DNA of 64,000 bases from Nageia nagi. Taxonomy: Eukaryota; Pinophyta. The first letter of the stretch is position 1; each line of letters opens with the position of its first letter. A program made the position numbers and the translations under genes. The stretch is taken from contig JBITNC010000001.1 of the NCBI GenBank assembly GCA_050084985.1, positions 37,572,001 through 37,636,000 of the forward strand, read 5' to 3'. Below, one piece after another: positions 1-9,498 of this stretch. The notes below the pieces were generated by a model that saw only the letters and a list, made by a program, of their open reading frames with translations, was not told where the DNA came from and searched no databases.

Positions 1-199
1 ATTATACAAAAGCAACAAAATAAAATATCTTCTCAACCAAAACTTCAACTAAAACCTCAACCAAAACTACAACTTAAACTCCAAATTCAACTAAAACTAA
101 AATAATGTTGGCAAAGAGTAACATCTTTAGAAAATTTGAAAACACAAGATGGTCATATTATAAAACAACCCAAATAGGATAGCCACAAGTGTTCCCCAA

Positions 200-480
200 C
201 ACCCAACCAAGAGATACCCAACTGTGAGATACTTTGTGGACATCAACCAAGGCTAATTAAGAGGGATCTAATGAAAAGAGGTTTATTGATGCCGTTAAAA
301 AATATAACACAAGATAGTGATACTCCAATGGGAAATGAGGATGTTTATTGCAATTATCATCAATGGAAGGGTCATGTTACAACTTATTATTATGATTTGA
401 AACTTATAATTTTAGACATGATTGCAAAAGGTAAATATCAACTCTCTCAACATGCTTCAAATTTAGAGATTAAAAACTAA
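200..480 (+). pseudogene. Ty3/gypsy Gag remnant with zinc-knuckle-like segment
   Basis: An open stretch of 69 codons (271-480) contains Leu-Met-Lys-Arg-Gly-Leu-Leu followed by a Tyr-Cys-x-Tyr-His-Gln...Gly-His segment. This is the spacing seen near the C-terminus of plant Ty3/gypsy Gag proteins, and it parallels the minus-strand gag at 17609-18827 (Tyr-Cys-Glu-Tyr-His-Gln...Gly-His). The last Cys of a classical knuckle is replaced by Tyr in this copy. Stops flank it on both sides and no pol follows, so it is a fragment of an old element. Assignment to a lineage is not possible. Confidence 0.55.
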
Positions 481-1911
481 ATTGTGAAATTTCAAGATAT
501 TTGAGGAAGCACACTACTAGTGGCATGACATACTGCATGCAAGCTTCCAATAGTGTAAAAATAGTAATATAAATTATGGTTCTTATTCTAAACATCTATC
601 TAATCAAGAAAACATAGGAAAATTTTTAATTCAATTTGATCCAGTTAAGATTCGGCTACAAGAATATAGAAAAAAAATATTTGCCTTTTGAAAAGTATTA
701 GTTTAAGATTTTACTCCTTAATAGTCATTTGAAATAACATAATACAGTACCTCCAAATATATGAATTGAATTTATTGATCTTGTTGAGAGAGTAGTAGCC
801 CAAGGTATAGAAAATGATAATGATAATCTAGGCAAAAAAAATCCATTGTTCATAGCAAAATATGCTAAACTGATGGGGGTTCCACCACCCCCTGATATAC
901 TATAATTTTTAAATTTTGCATTTCATATAGGATTCATATCATATAATATGCATATAATATAGGGTTCATTTCATGTAGGTTGTATATCATAGGTCTAGTC
1001 ATTGCATCCCATATTAGTTGCATTTCATAACAACAATAAATAGCTTTGTGCCCATGCAAAATAATTCATATCAAACATAAAAGCACAACCTCTTTTTTTA
1101 TTTTCTATATAGATCTAAGAAGGACATGACATAGATGGCATGCTTGATGGTCAACATGATGTTGGTAGCATGTAAAAAAAAATACACATAGCAAATCATG
1201 AAAAAAATAAATATAGCTTCAGTTGGGGGCATGATGGAAATCAGGTATTGAAAATCAGAAGGCCAAAATTTAGAATTTAGAATTGCAAAGTGCAAAAATT
1301 ACCCATATATGGGGCATAAAGGTAGGGTATATCATCTCACATGTTTTATGCTCTTCATTACAAAATTATCATTCATGAATTAAGACTATTATATTTTCTT
1401 TGACTATCTGGTATAAAAAGTAAACATTGCATATGCTATTCTTATGATTGCTATTTTAAACAAAATGCATATTTTACTAATAAAATTTATGGCCATTGTA
1501 TCCTTGAAAATCTAGTATAATATAGCATTATGGTATTGTCTATAAAATATTACATTGTATTGAATATCTAAATTGAACTATTTTCAATGCAAATTGAATG
1601 GATTCTTCCTCTTGAATGATATGATCATTGTATAGACAAAATTGCATATATGGTCAACATTGCTACTTCATGCTTTATCTTGAAAATTTTATGGAAATTA
1701 GCAATGTTATTTCATGTAGAAACAATGCAAAGTGATATGGATGATTGTATTTTAAATTTTTACACTTGATATGGAAAATATCACATCGCTAGTGACATGC
1801 CATACTACATTCATGCTACCATTGGCATGGATTCATATTGAAATTTTTTGCAAACTAAAATGTTGAGATGCAAGGTCATTAAATGTTTAAATATTTGGTA
1901 CATTGATAGAA
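481..1911. other. AT-rich flank, no gene recognised
   Basis: No supported coding region. A short open stretch near 795-900 ends in a run of prolines and could be the tail of the same decayed gag, but this is weak. The rest is AT-rich with scattered stops in all frames. Confidence 0.5.
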
Positions 1912-1916
1912 ATTGA
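1912..1916. repeat. Left target-site duplication of the copia element
   Basis: ATTGA directly precedes the 5' LTR and is repeated exactly after the 3' LTR at 11692-11696. A perfect 5-bp duplication is what integrase-mediated insertion produces. Confidence 0.95.
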
Positions 1917-1974
1917 TGTTGAGTATGTGTGATTGAGAAGTGTGATTGTAATTGTTGTCAACAAGATATTGATC

Positions 1975-2900
1975 GGGTTCCGGAGGATTAACTAAGTTCC
2001 GGAAGTGAAGCGAGACTGTTTGATCGGGTTCCGGAGGTCTAACTGTGTTCCGAAAGAGAAGTGTGATTGGTTGACCGAGTTCCGGAAGAAATGACGTCAG
2101 CGATTTCGAGCTTTCACTCAAAACCGGAGTCCAGAAGTGATGAGGTCAGCAAGGAGCGATCAAAGAGCCGGAGCCAAGAGAGTAAAACATTCCGGAAGCA
2201 AAAGATGACGTCACCAGGAGAACGATGCTCACATTTGTGAATACAACCGGCATCCGGAAGAAATGAGGTCAGCAAAGAGTGATAAAAGAGTCCGGAGGTA
2301 AAAGTCCGGAAATGATGACATCATAAGGAAAGAGTTATACTCTGTTTCCGGAGTCCGGAAGTGATGACATCATGGTGCAAGTGTTCAAAGGTCCGGAGAT
2401 AAAGGTCCGGAGATAAAGGTCCGGAGATAAAAGTCCGGAGGTCAAGATCCGGAGATAAACGTCCGGAGATAAAAATCCGGAGATACACGTCTGAAGATAA
2501 AAGTCCGGAAATGATGACATCATAAGGAAAGAGTTATACTCTGTTTCTGGAGTCCGGAAGTGATGACATCATGGTGCAAGTGTTCAAAGGTCCGGAGATA
2601 AAGGTCCGGAGATAAAGGTCCGGAGACAAAAGTCCGGAGGTCAAGATCCGGAGATAAACGTCCGGAGATAAAAATCCGGAGATACACGTCTGAAGATAAA
2701 AGTCCAGAAATGATGACGTCATGCGAAAAGCGTTATACTCTATTTCCGGAGTCCGGAGGATGATGACATCACGATGTATACAGAAAACATCCGGTAAGCT
2801 AGGAAAGAGTCCGGAATAATCAGAAATACCATTATGAAGGAGAGAAGAGTCCGGAATCGTAAGAAATACCATAATGAAGAATAAAAGAGTCCGGAATTAG
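1975..2900 (+). repeat. TCCGGA-rich module with 199-bp tandem repeat and bZIP-type palindromes
   Basis: The hexamer TCCGGA recurs dozens of times, including a run of TCCGGAGATAAA-like 12-13-mers. A larger unit begins at 2304, 2503 and 2702 (period 199 bp; the third copy is partial). The palindrome TGACGTCA occurs at 2092, 2206 and 2714, with several TGATGACATCA variants. TGACGTCA is a known binding site of plant TGA/bZIP factors, so this may be the enhancer part of U3. Confidence 0.75.
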
Positions 2901-3124
2901 CTGAAATCCATGGAGAAAGAAGTATACCTGTCTAAACAACTCTGTTTGAGAAATGAAAGTGTTCGTCAGTTACAAACAAGGATTCTGTTGATAACGTATA
3001 ATGGTAGGAACAGTTTCCTGGAGTGTTATTGATGCGTAACGGTTAAGTACAGGAATAATGTGAAAAACGGATGTAAGAAAAGGAGCAGAGAGCTGCAGTG
3101 TGAACAGTGTGGACATGGCAAGAA

Positions 3125-3340
3125 GTAATGAGTGCACAACTCGAGGAGAGAAGTAGCTGTGATTGCACAGCTGGAGGACAATGCAAGTTATGATTGCACA
3201 GTTCGAGGAGAAAGGAAGTTATGAGTGCACAGCTCGAAGAAAAGCGGCAGTTGAGATTGCACAGCTCGAGGAGACAGGGAGTAATGAGTACACAGCTCGA
3301 GGAGAGTGTAGTAGCTGAGAGTTTACAGCTAAAGGAATAA
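3125..3340 (+). repeat. Imperfect ~36-bp tandem repeat (GCACAGCTCGAGGA)
   Basis: About six diverged copies of a unit containing TGCACAGCTCGAGGAGA separated by AG-rich spacers. The 3' LTR has the same array. The only differences I saw between the LTRs here are a 1-base deletion and a C/T change near 3235-3242. Confidence 0.7.
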
Positions 3341-3672
3341 GTGAAGCAAGTAGTGGGACATGCAGATATAAGAGTTGGTTTCTAGGTGTAAAAAGTGCGG
3401 GATGAAAAGGGTGAATTGAGGCAAAGTGTGTGTGGAGTATGTGATGAGAAGAGAAGGGAGTGAAGTGTGTGCGAAGTGTGTGCAGAGTGTGTGAAAAGAA
3501 GTGCGAAAAGTAAAGCATGAAAATGCAGGTAATCGCACGAATGTGGTGAGCAGAGAAGTGAGTGAAAGCAAGTGCTGTGTGTAAAGTGAAATATCCGAAG
3601 TGTATGAAGTGAGCATTAGAGCTAGACCATTGAGGGTCTTCTAGAATAGAATCTTTTCTCCATTTGAATGTT

Positions 3673-3881
3673 CTATCAAGTTGGTGCTTGATAGCTGGAG
3701 TTGGTGCTCCAAGCAGTTGGTGCTGCTAATTCTAAAGTGGTAGTTGGTGCTACCCTTCACAGTTGGTGCTGTGGATTTGAGAGCTGGAGTGGATTTGAGA
3801 GCTGGAGTTGGTGCTCCAAGCAGTAGGTGCTGCTATTCTCAAAGTGGTAGTTGGTGCTACCCTTCACAGTTGGTGCTGTGA
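3673..3881 (+). repeat. Array of nine mini-hairpins with constant loop TTGGTG
   Basis: Nine short inverted repeats share the loop TTGGTG (one copy has TAGGTG). Every stem ends in AG next to the loop and opens with CT after it, but the outer stem bases differ and still pair: CTATCAAG/CTTGATAG (3673-3694), TGGAG/CTCCA (3696-3711, 3803-3818), AGCAG/CTGCT (3712-3727, 3819-3834), GGTAG/CTACC (3739-3754, 3846-3861) and CACAG/CTGTG (3758-3773, 3864-3881, the last extended to 6 bp). It lies 230-440 nt before the LTR end, so it is probably in the R/U5 RNA leader. Confidence 0.85.
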
Positions 3882-4112
3882 ATCTGTAAGCTTTCTTTAA
3901 TGGCTGGATTTGGATTGGTGTCCAAGCAGTCATTTTCGGGGATGTAGCCAAACTGGTGAACCTCGTTACATCTGGTGTTGTGTGATGTACTGGTGTGCTT
4001 GCTCATTTTCTCTAGCTTTTAATTTGTCATTATTAAAGAAGATTGGATAGTGATAATTTTTATATACACTGATTCACCCCCCCCCTCTCAGTGTCACTCG
4101 AAGAACAACAAT

Positions 4113-4125
4113 TGGTATCAGAGCC
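4113..4125 (+). other. Primer-binding site (tRNA-iMet type)
   Basis: TGGTATCAGAGCC starts two bases after the LTR end. It is the standard primer site complementary to the 3' end of plant initiator tRNA-Met. Confidence 0.95.
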
Positions 4126-4174
4126 AGGTTCCTAAGTAAGCTATAACAGCTAAGGAGATCCGGACAGTGACACT

Positions 4175-7100
4175 ATGGCAAGCGGAGAAGGTTTCTCATC
4201 TAACAAGGCACCACTCTTTGATGGAACCAATTATGGGTTCTGGAAAATTCGGATGAAGACTTATCTCAGTGCATTGGGTTTTGGTACTTGGGATGCCGTT
4301 AAAAGGGGTTACACTCCTCCTCCTACTGGTCCATCAGATGAAGCAGAAAGAAAGGCATTTGAATATGATGCCAAAGCACGAAACGCTCTAATGTGTGGTC
4401 TTGTGGACAGCGAACTGGTAAAAGTTATGGCATGCAAGTCAGCTAAAGAAATATGGAGTAAATTGAAAAGCATTCACGAGGGAGATGACAAAGTCAAGGA
4501 AGCAAAACTTCAAACACATAGAGCTCAATTCGAAGGTCTAAAGATGAATGAAGATGAAACCATTGAAGCCTACATGCTAAGAGTAAATGAAATTACTAAT
4601 GCGATCAGAGGCCTTGGAGAAGAGATTGAAGATCATATCATCGTGAAAAAGGTACTGCGATCTCTCACTTCTCGTTTTGATTCAAAAGTGTCTGCTATTG
4701 AAGAAGCAAAAGATTTGAAAACTTTTAGCATGGATGAATTGCATGGATCGCTAACTGCTTATGAAATGAGGATTGGAAAAACAAAACATTCAGAAAAGGA
4801 AGCAGCGTTTAAGACCAGCAGCAGTAACAACGCCAGAGAAGATTCTGACGATGAGGAACAATCGGATGAAGCAGAAGCAAACTTCATTAGAAAGCTAAAA
4901 AGAGGAAAAGGTAAGTATAAAGGCAAGCTGCCTTTTAAATGTTTTAATTGTGGTGGTATTGGTCACTTTATCTCAAAATGTCCATATAGAAAAACTGATA
5001 AAGATGATCAAGAATCGTATTTTGAGAAAAGTCGCAAGATGAAATCTCAGGCTCAAAATAGAAAGTCAAATAGACAGAGCCTCTTATCTAGAAATGAAGA
5101 CTCCACTAATGATGATTCTAGTAACGAATCAGAAAAGGAATATAATGAGTCATTGTTTATGGCATTTGAAGAAAAACTGAATGTAAATAATCAAAGTGAC
5201 CAAAAACATAAGAAGGAAGAGACAGATGAAGAAGATGACTGTGAAATTGAGATTGATATTGAAGAAGAACTAATGACAGCATTGAAAGAATTGAATAAAG
5301 AAGTGAAGAAAAATAAGATACTCTCAAGAAGGTGTGATGATGCAAGTACTACTGTAGAAAACCTAAAAATAGAAGTCGAAGAATCCAAGAGGATAAATGA
5401 GAGTTTGGAGGAACAGCTTCTCGAGAAAGTTAAGAATTGTAGTAAGCTCGAAGAAGAAATAACTGGGCTACGTGTACAACTGGAGGAAGTAACCAAGAAA
5501 ATCAGTTCCTTTGAATATCTAGAAGGAAGGTCGACCAAACTTAGCGAAATCATCAACAGTCAAAGAATGTTTTCGGATAAATCTGGTCTGGGATATGAAC
5601 AAGGACAATCTTCCAGTAACATAAAAGAGGAAAACACAAAAGAAGCCAAGAAAAGGGAAGGTAGCCCAGAACTGAAGAATGATGGCTTCACTCAAGTACA
5701 GTCCAGAAGAAGACCCTATGCAGGACAAAGAAGAACTCATCAACGTAATAGTTATATCCATTCCTTCAATGGATACTGTTTCAAATGCAATGCATATGGG
5801 CACAAAATTTCTGAATGTAAATATAATATTAAACCAAGGACCTTTGTTACTAGGAATGCATTCGGTCCATTAATGGAGTATCCTGTTGAGTGTTACAACT
5901 GTCGCAAATATGGACACATTGCCAGATTCTGCAAAGTTGACTATGGCATGAGGTTCTTCTCACGAAGACAATTTCCTTTCGTAAGACAGAATAAACAAGT
6001 TCAGCGCGGTCTTCCACAGAAAGAAGAAAAGTGTAATAAGAAACAAGGAGCTGAAACAAAAGTAAAACAAGTCTGGAAAGAAAAGGGGAAACTCAAAAAG
6101 GACAAAGAGTCTTTAATTGTTCAAACTGCATTGAAAGCTCAAGACAAACCTTCCCCGTGGATATTAGACAGCGGATGCTCAAGTCACATGACAGGTGACA
6201 AAAAGAAATTCCAAAAACTACAAGAATATGAAGGTGGGTCAGTTAGATTTGGAAATAATGATGGCGCACAAATTATTGGCAAAGGGTCTGTCAAAATAAA
6301 TGACGGCAACATCAGATCTGAAGAAGTACTGTTTGTTGTGGGACTGAGGCACAACTTGTTAAGCGTCAGTCAAATATGCGATAAAGGACATGATGTTATT
6401 TTCAAAAGCCATGGTTGTGAGATCCGAAGGGCAAACAGTGGTAGACTGATAGCAGTCGGTACAAGAACCAGCGGGAATCTATACACCTTATCAGATGTAT
6501 CTGAAGGATCATGTCTATTAGGCAAAGAGAGTGATGATTGGTTATGGCATAAGAGATTGGGACACATCTGTTTTAAAAACTTGATGAATATTTGCTCCAA
6601 AAGAGCGGTAAGAGATATGCCCCGTATTAGCACACCAGTAAATGATATCTGTGATTCATGCCAAAAGGGAAAACAAACACGGACAAAGTTCAAAGTAAAA
6701 GAGTATCACACAAGAAAACCATTGGAGATTGTTCACACTGACTTATGTGGACCAATGAGAACACAAAGCTTCAATGGAGATAAGTATTTTATTCTATTCA
6801 TTGATGATTATTCAAGAATGACTTGGGTGCAATTCTTGAAACATAAATCTGAAGCTTTTGAAATGTTCAAAGCATTTAAAAACCAAGTAGAAAATCAAAT
6901 GGAAAGGAAAATTAAGTGTCTTCGCTCAGACAGGGGAGGTGAGTTCACCTCTGATGAGTTTAATGAGTTTTGCATACGACATGGAATAAAAAGGCAATTC
7001 TCTGCAGCCAGAACTCCACAACAAAATGGAGTAGTTGAAAGGAAAAATAGAACTGTACAAGAAATGGCTCGAACCATGTTGATAGAAAGCAAGGTCGCTG

Positions 7101-9250
7101 ATAAGTTTTGGAAAGAAGCAGTGCATACTGCAGTACATATTCAAAATAGATGTATGATGCGACCACATGAGGACAGAACACCATATGAATTATGGTTTGG
7201 AAGAAGAGCTACAGTAAAGCATTTCAGGATCTTTGGCAGTAAATGCTACATCAAAAGAACAGAAGAAAACTTAGGAAAGTTTGAGGACAGATCAGACGAA
7301 GGTATCTTTCTTGGCTATTCTTCGAAGAGCAAAGCGTACAGGTGCTACAATAAAAGGACAAAAACAATTGTTGATAGTGCTGATGTTCGTGTTGATGAGC
7401 AAAGAAATCTTCCTAAGAGAAATGATGATGAAAATCTTCCTGATTATCAAGATCCAATTGAAGAAGATAAGCAGAAGAAAAACAAATCTAAGCCTGCCGT
7501 ACAGCAATTACAAGGAAAGAAACCAGAAGACTCAAATCCGCCAAGTAACCCAGATAATGATTCAGAGAATGAGGCGGAAGAAGATGAACATTCAAAAACT
7601 CCACCAAAGAGATGGCACAAGGATCATCCACAAGAACAAATTATCGGTGAGTTTCAGACAGGCATTCAAACTCGCAGAGGGGTCTCACACACCTACTCTC
7701 TCCTGTCCAGCATAGAGCCCAAGAATGTCTCAGAAGCCAGCCAAGATGAAAGCTGGATGAGAGCAATGGAGGAAGAACTCACTCAGATTGAAAAGAATGA
7801 AACATGGGAACTCGTTCCCAGACCAGCCAACAAGAATGTGATTGGCACAAAGTGGGTCTTTCGTAATAAGATAAATGAAGAAGGGAAAGTGGTTCGAAAT
7901 AAAGCTAGACTTGTTTGCAAGGGATATGCTCAAGTTGAAGGGATTGATTTTGAAGAAACCTTTGCACCAGTGGCCAGATTAGAAGCCATTCGCATGTTTT
8001 TAGCCTTTGCAGTGTATAAAAACTTTACAGTGTATCAAATGGATGTAAAATCAGCCTTTCTAAATGGCAAAATTGAAGAAGAAGTCTATGTTGAACAGCC
8101 AGATGGTTTCCAATTGGGAGAGAATCCTAATCTGGTATGCAAGCTAAAGAAGGCTCTGTATGGTTTGAAACAGGCACCCCGAGCATGGTACTCCAGACTT
8201 GATGCATACCTTCAGCAGCAGGGCTTTAGAAAAGGAAGGGTAGACAGCAATTTATACATTAAATCAGATAAAGGAAATCAGCTAATAGTTGTTGTCTATG
8301 TGGATGATATAATTTTTGGAGGAAGCAAGAATGAGCTGTGTAAAAATCTTGCTGACAACATGCAAACAGAATTTGAAATGTCCATGATAGGTGAGCTTGC
8401 ATTCTTTCTTGGCCTGCAAATCAATCAGTTGAAGAATGGCATGTTCATTTCTCAAACCAAATATGTTAAGGAGATGCTGAAGAAGTTCACTATGGAAGAC
8501 TGTAAGCCTGTGAGCACTCCTATGACAACAGGCTGCAAATTAAGCAAGAATGACAAAGCACCAACAGTAGATCAAACACAGTACAGGTCTATGATAGGAA
8601 GTTTGTTATATTTGACAGCTACTAGACCAGACATTCTTCAAGCTGTATGTATGGTTGCTCGATTTCAAGAAAATCCCAAAGAGACCCATGTTACTGCAGT
8701 AAAGAGAATTTTCAGATACCTCAAAGGAACAGTAGAATATGGCTTATGGTATCCCAGAGGAAAGAACTTTACACTTACTGCTTTTTCAGATGCAGACTGG
8801 GCAGGATGCGTGGATGATAGGAAGAGCACCAGCGGAGGAGCATTTTATTTGGGTAATAATCTTGTTGGCTGGCACAGTAAAAAGCAAGACTCTGTATCCC
8901 TATCTACAGCAGAAGCAGAGTATATAGCAGCTACTTCTTGCTGCACACAGCTTCTATGGATGAAGCAGATGCTCAACGATTTTGGTATACAGATTAATGA
9001 GCCCATAACAATTCAGTGTGATAACAAAAGTGCAATCAATATTTCCAAAAATCCCGTTATGCACTCACGCACAAAGCATATTGCAATCAGATATCACTTT
9101 CTCAAAGAAAAAGTGGCGCAAGGAGAAGTGCAGCTAGATTTTGTCCCAACCACAGAGCAAGTAGCCGACATTTTTACAAAGCCCTTGTCCAATGACGTCT
9201 TCGAATATCTTCGAACCAAGCTAGGAGTTGCTGTCTTGCCCAAGTATTAG
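4175..9250 (+). CDS. gag-pol: Ty1/copia Gag-Pol polyprotein (1691 aa, intact)
   Basis: One uninterrupted frame. Gag N-terminus ([13 protein letters not shown] near residue 15) is followed by three CCHC knuckles at residues 256-269, 535-548 and 573-586, with an acidic, coiled-coil-like segment (about 300-480) between the first and second. Aspartic protease: DSG at 665-667. Integrase: zinc-binding H792, H797, C826, C829 and catalytic D856, D919, E955 (D-x35-E spacing in the last pair). Reverse transcriptase: D1290 in the [11 protein letters not shown] motif and YVDD at 1375-1378. RNase H: SDADW with D1539, followed by an STAEAEY motif. All catalytic residues are present. The start ATG lies 50 bp after the primer site. 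Gag and Pol share one frame, so the Gag:Pol ratio must be set by something other than a frameshift. Confidence 0.97.
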   Translation: MASGEGFSSNKAPLFDGTNYGFWKIRMKTYLSALGFGTWDAVKRGYTPPPTGPSDEAERKAFEYDAKARNALMCGLVDSELVKVMACKSAKEIWSKLKSIHEGDDKVKEAKLQTHRAQFEGLKMNEDETIEAYMLRVNEITNAIRGLGEEIEDHIIVKKVLRSLTSRFDSKVSAIEEAKDLKTFSMDELHGSLTAYEMRIGKTKHSEKEAAFKTSSSNNAREDSDDEEQSDEAEANFIRKLKRGKGKYKGKLPFKCFNCGGIGHFISKCPYRKTDKDDQESYFEKSRKMKSQAQNRKSNRQSLLSRNEDSTNDDSSNESEKEYNESLFMAFEEKLNVNNQSDQKHKKEETDEEDDCEIEIDIEEELMTALKELNKEVKKNKILSRRCDDASTTVENLKIEVEESKRINESLEEQLLEKVKNCSKLEEEITGLRVQLEEVTKKISSFEYLEGRSTKLSEIINSQRMFSDKSGLGYEQGQSSSNIKEENTKEAKKREGSPELKNDGFTQVQSRRRPYAGQRRTHQRNSYIHSFNGYCFKCNAYGHKISECKYNIKPRTFVTRNAFGPLMEYPVECYNCRKYGHIARFCKVDYGMRFFSRRQFPFVRQNKQVQRGLPQKEEKCNKKQGAETKVKQVWKEKGKLKKDKESLIVQTALKAQDKPSPWILDSGCSSHMTGDKKKFQKLQEYEGGSVRFGNNDGAQIIGKGSVKINDGNIRSEEVLFVVGLRHNLLSVSQICDKGHDVIFKSHGCEIRRANSGRLIAVGTRTSGNLYTLSDVSEGSCLLGKESDDWLWHKRLGHICFKNLMNICSKRAVRDMPRISTPVNDICDSCQKGKQTRTKFKVKEYHTRKPLEIVHTDLCGPMRTQSFNGDKYFILFIDDYSRMTWVQFLKHKSEAFEMFKAFKNQVENQMERKIKCLRSDRGGEFTSDEFNEFCIRHGIKRQFSAARTPQQNGVVERKNRTVQEMARTMLIESKVADKFWKEAVHTAVHIQNRCMMRPHEDRTPYELWFGRRATVKHFRIFGSKCYIKRTEENLGKFEDRSDEGIFLGYSSKSKAYRCYNKRTKTIVDSADVRVDEQRNLPKRNDDENLPDYQDPIEEDKQKKNKSKPAVQQLQGKKPEDSNPPSNPDNDSENEAEEDEHSKTPPKRWHKDHPQEQIIGEFQTGIQTRRGVSHTYSLLSSIEPKNVSEASQDESWMRAMEEELTQIEKNETWELVPRPANKNVIGTKWVFRNKINEEGKVVRNKARLVCKGYAQVEGIDFEETFAPVARLEAIRMFLAFAVYKNFTVYQMDVKSAFLNGKIEEEVYVEQPDGFQLGENPNLVCKLKKALYGLKQAPRAWYSRLDAYLQQQGFRKGRVDSNLYIKSDKGNQLIVVVYVDDIIFGGSKNELCKNLADNMQTEFEMSMIGELAFFLGLQINQLKNGMFISQTKYVKEMLKKFTMEDCKPVSTPMTTGCKLSKNDKAPTVDQTQYRSMIGSLLYLTATRPDILQAVCMVARFQENPKETHVTAVKRIFRYLKGTVEYGLWYPRGKNFTLTAFSDADWAGCVDDRKSTSGGAFYLGNNLVGWHSKKQDSVSLSTAEAEYIAATSCCTQLLWMKQMLNDFGIQINEPITIQCDNKSAINISKNPVMHSRTKHIAIRYHFLKEKVAQGEVQLDFVPTTEQVADIFTKPLSNDVFEYLRTKLGVAVLPKY

Positions 9251-9285
9251 CTAGCTCTGAACGTCGCCTTCTCAGGGGGAGTACT

Positions 9286-9318
<33 letters not shown>

Positions 9319-9498
9319 CTCCTTTTTTCTTTTCTATATCCAATGTTCACTCCTAATTTCCTGAGAATGTCGTGTATGGACTCAGGGGGAGTCTGTAAAT
9401 GCCCTTTGTTATTGTTGACAAAGGGGGAGAAGTGTCCTGAATTTGGTATCTGATCAAGTGGTGTTAATGGTGTTGCCAACAATTCCAAAGGGGGAGAT
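9251..9498 (+). other. 3' untranslated region of the copia element with repeated G-rich tracts and T31
   Basis: Contains a run of 31 T (9288-9318) and three CAGGGGGAG / AAGGGGGAG-like tracts (about 9272, 9381, 9421) before the real polypurine tract. Repeated AGGGGGAG blocks after pol are typical of some plant copia lineages. Confidence 0.7.
9485..9498 (+). other. Polypurine tract
   Basis: CAAAGGGGGAGAT-like purine run directly abuts the 3' LTR start at 9499. This is the expected plus-strand primer site. Confidence 0.9.

Larger units (their letters stand above)
1917..4110 (+). repeat. 5' LTR of the copia element
   Basis: 2194 bp, starting TGTTGAG and ending AACAACA (TG...CA). Matches 9499-11691 almost base for base. 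It is an unusual mosaic of tandem modules: a TCCGGA-rich part with a 199-bp repeat (about 1975-2900), a CACAGCTCGAGGA part (3125-3340), a GTGTG-rich part (3400-3600) and a hairpin array (3673-3881). A possible TATA-like ATATAAGA lies near 3365, but the transcription start is not proven. Confidence 0.95.

Noticed and set aside
2335-3616. Minus-strand ORFs in the copia LTR (for example 2534-2872, 3219-3518), repeated in the 3' LTR
   Set aside because: They track tandem repeats in the LTR, read opposite to the element and resemble no protein. LTR sequence is regulatory.
5157-7933. Antisense ORFs across copia gag-pol
   Set aside because: Shadows of the real gene in other frames, without independent evidence.
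9285-9488. Lys-rich ORF over the T31 run
   Set aside because: Produced by the homopolymer on the opposite strand.
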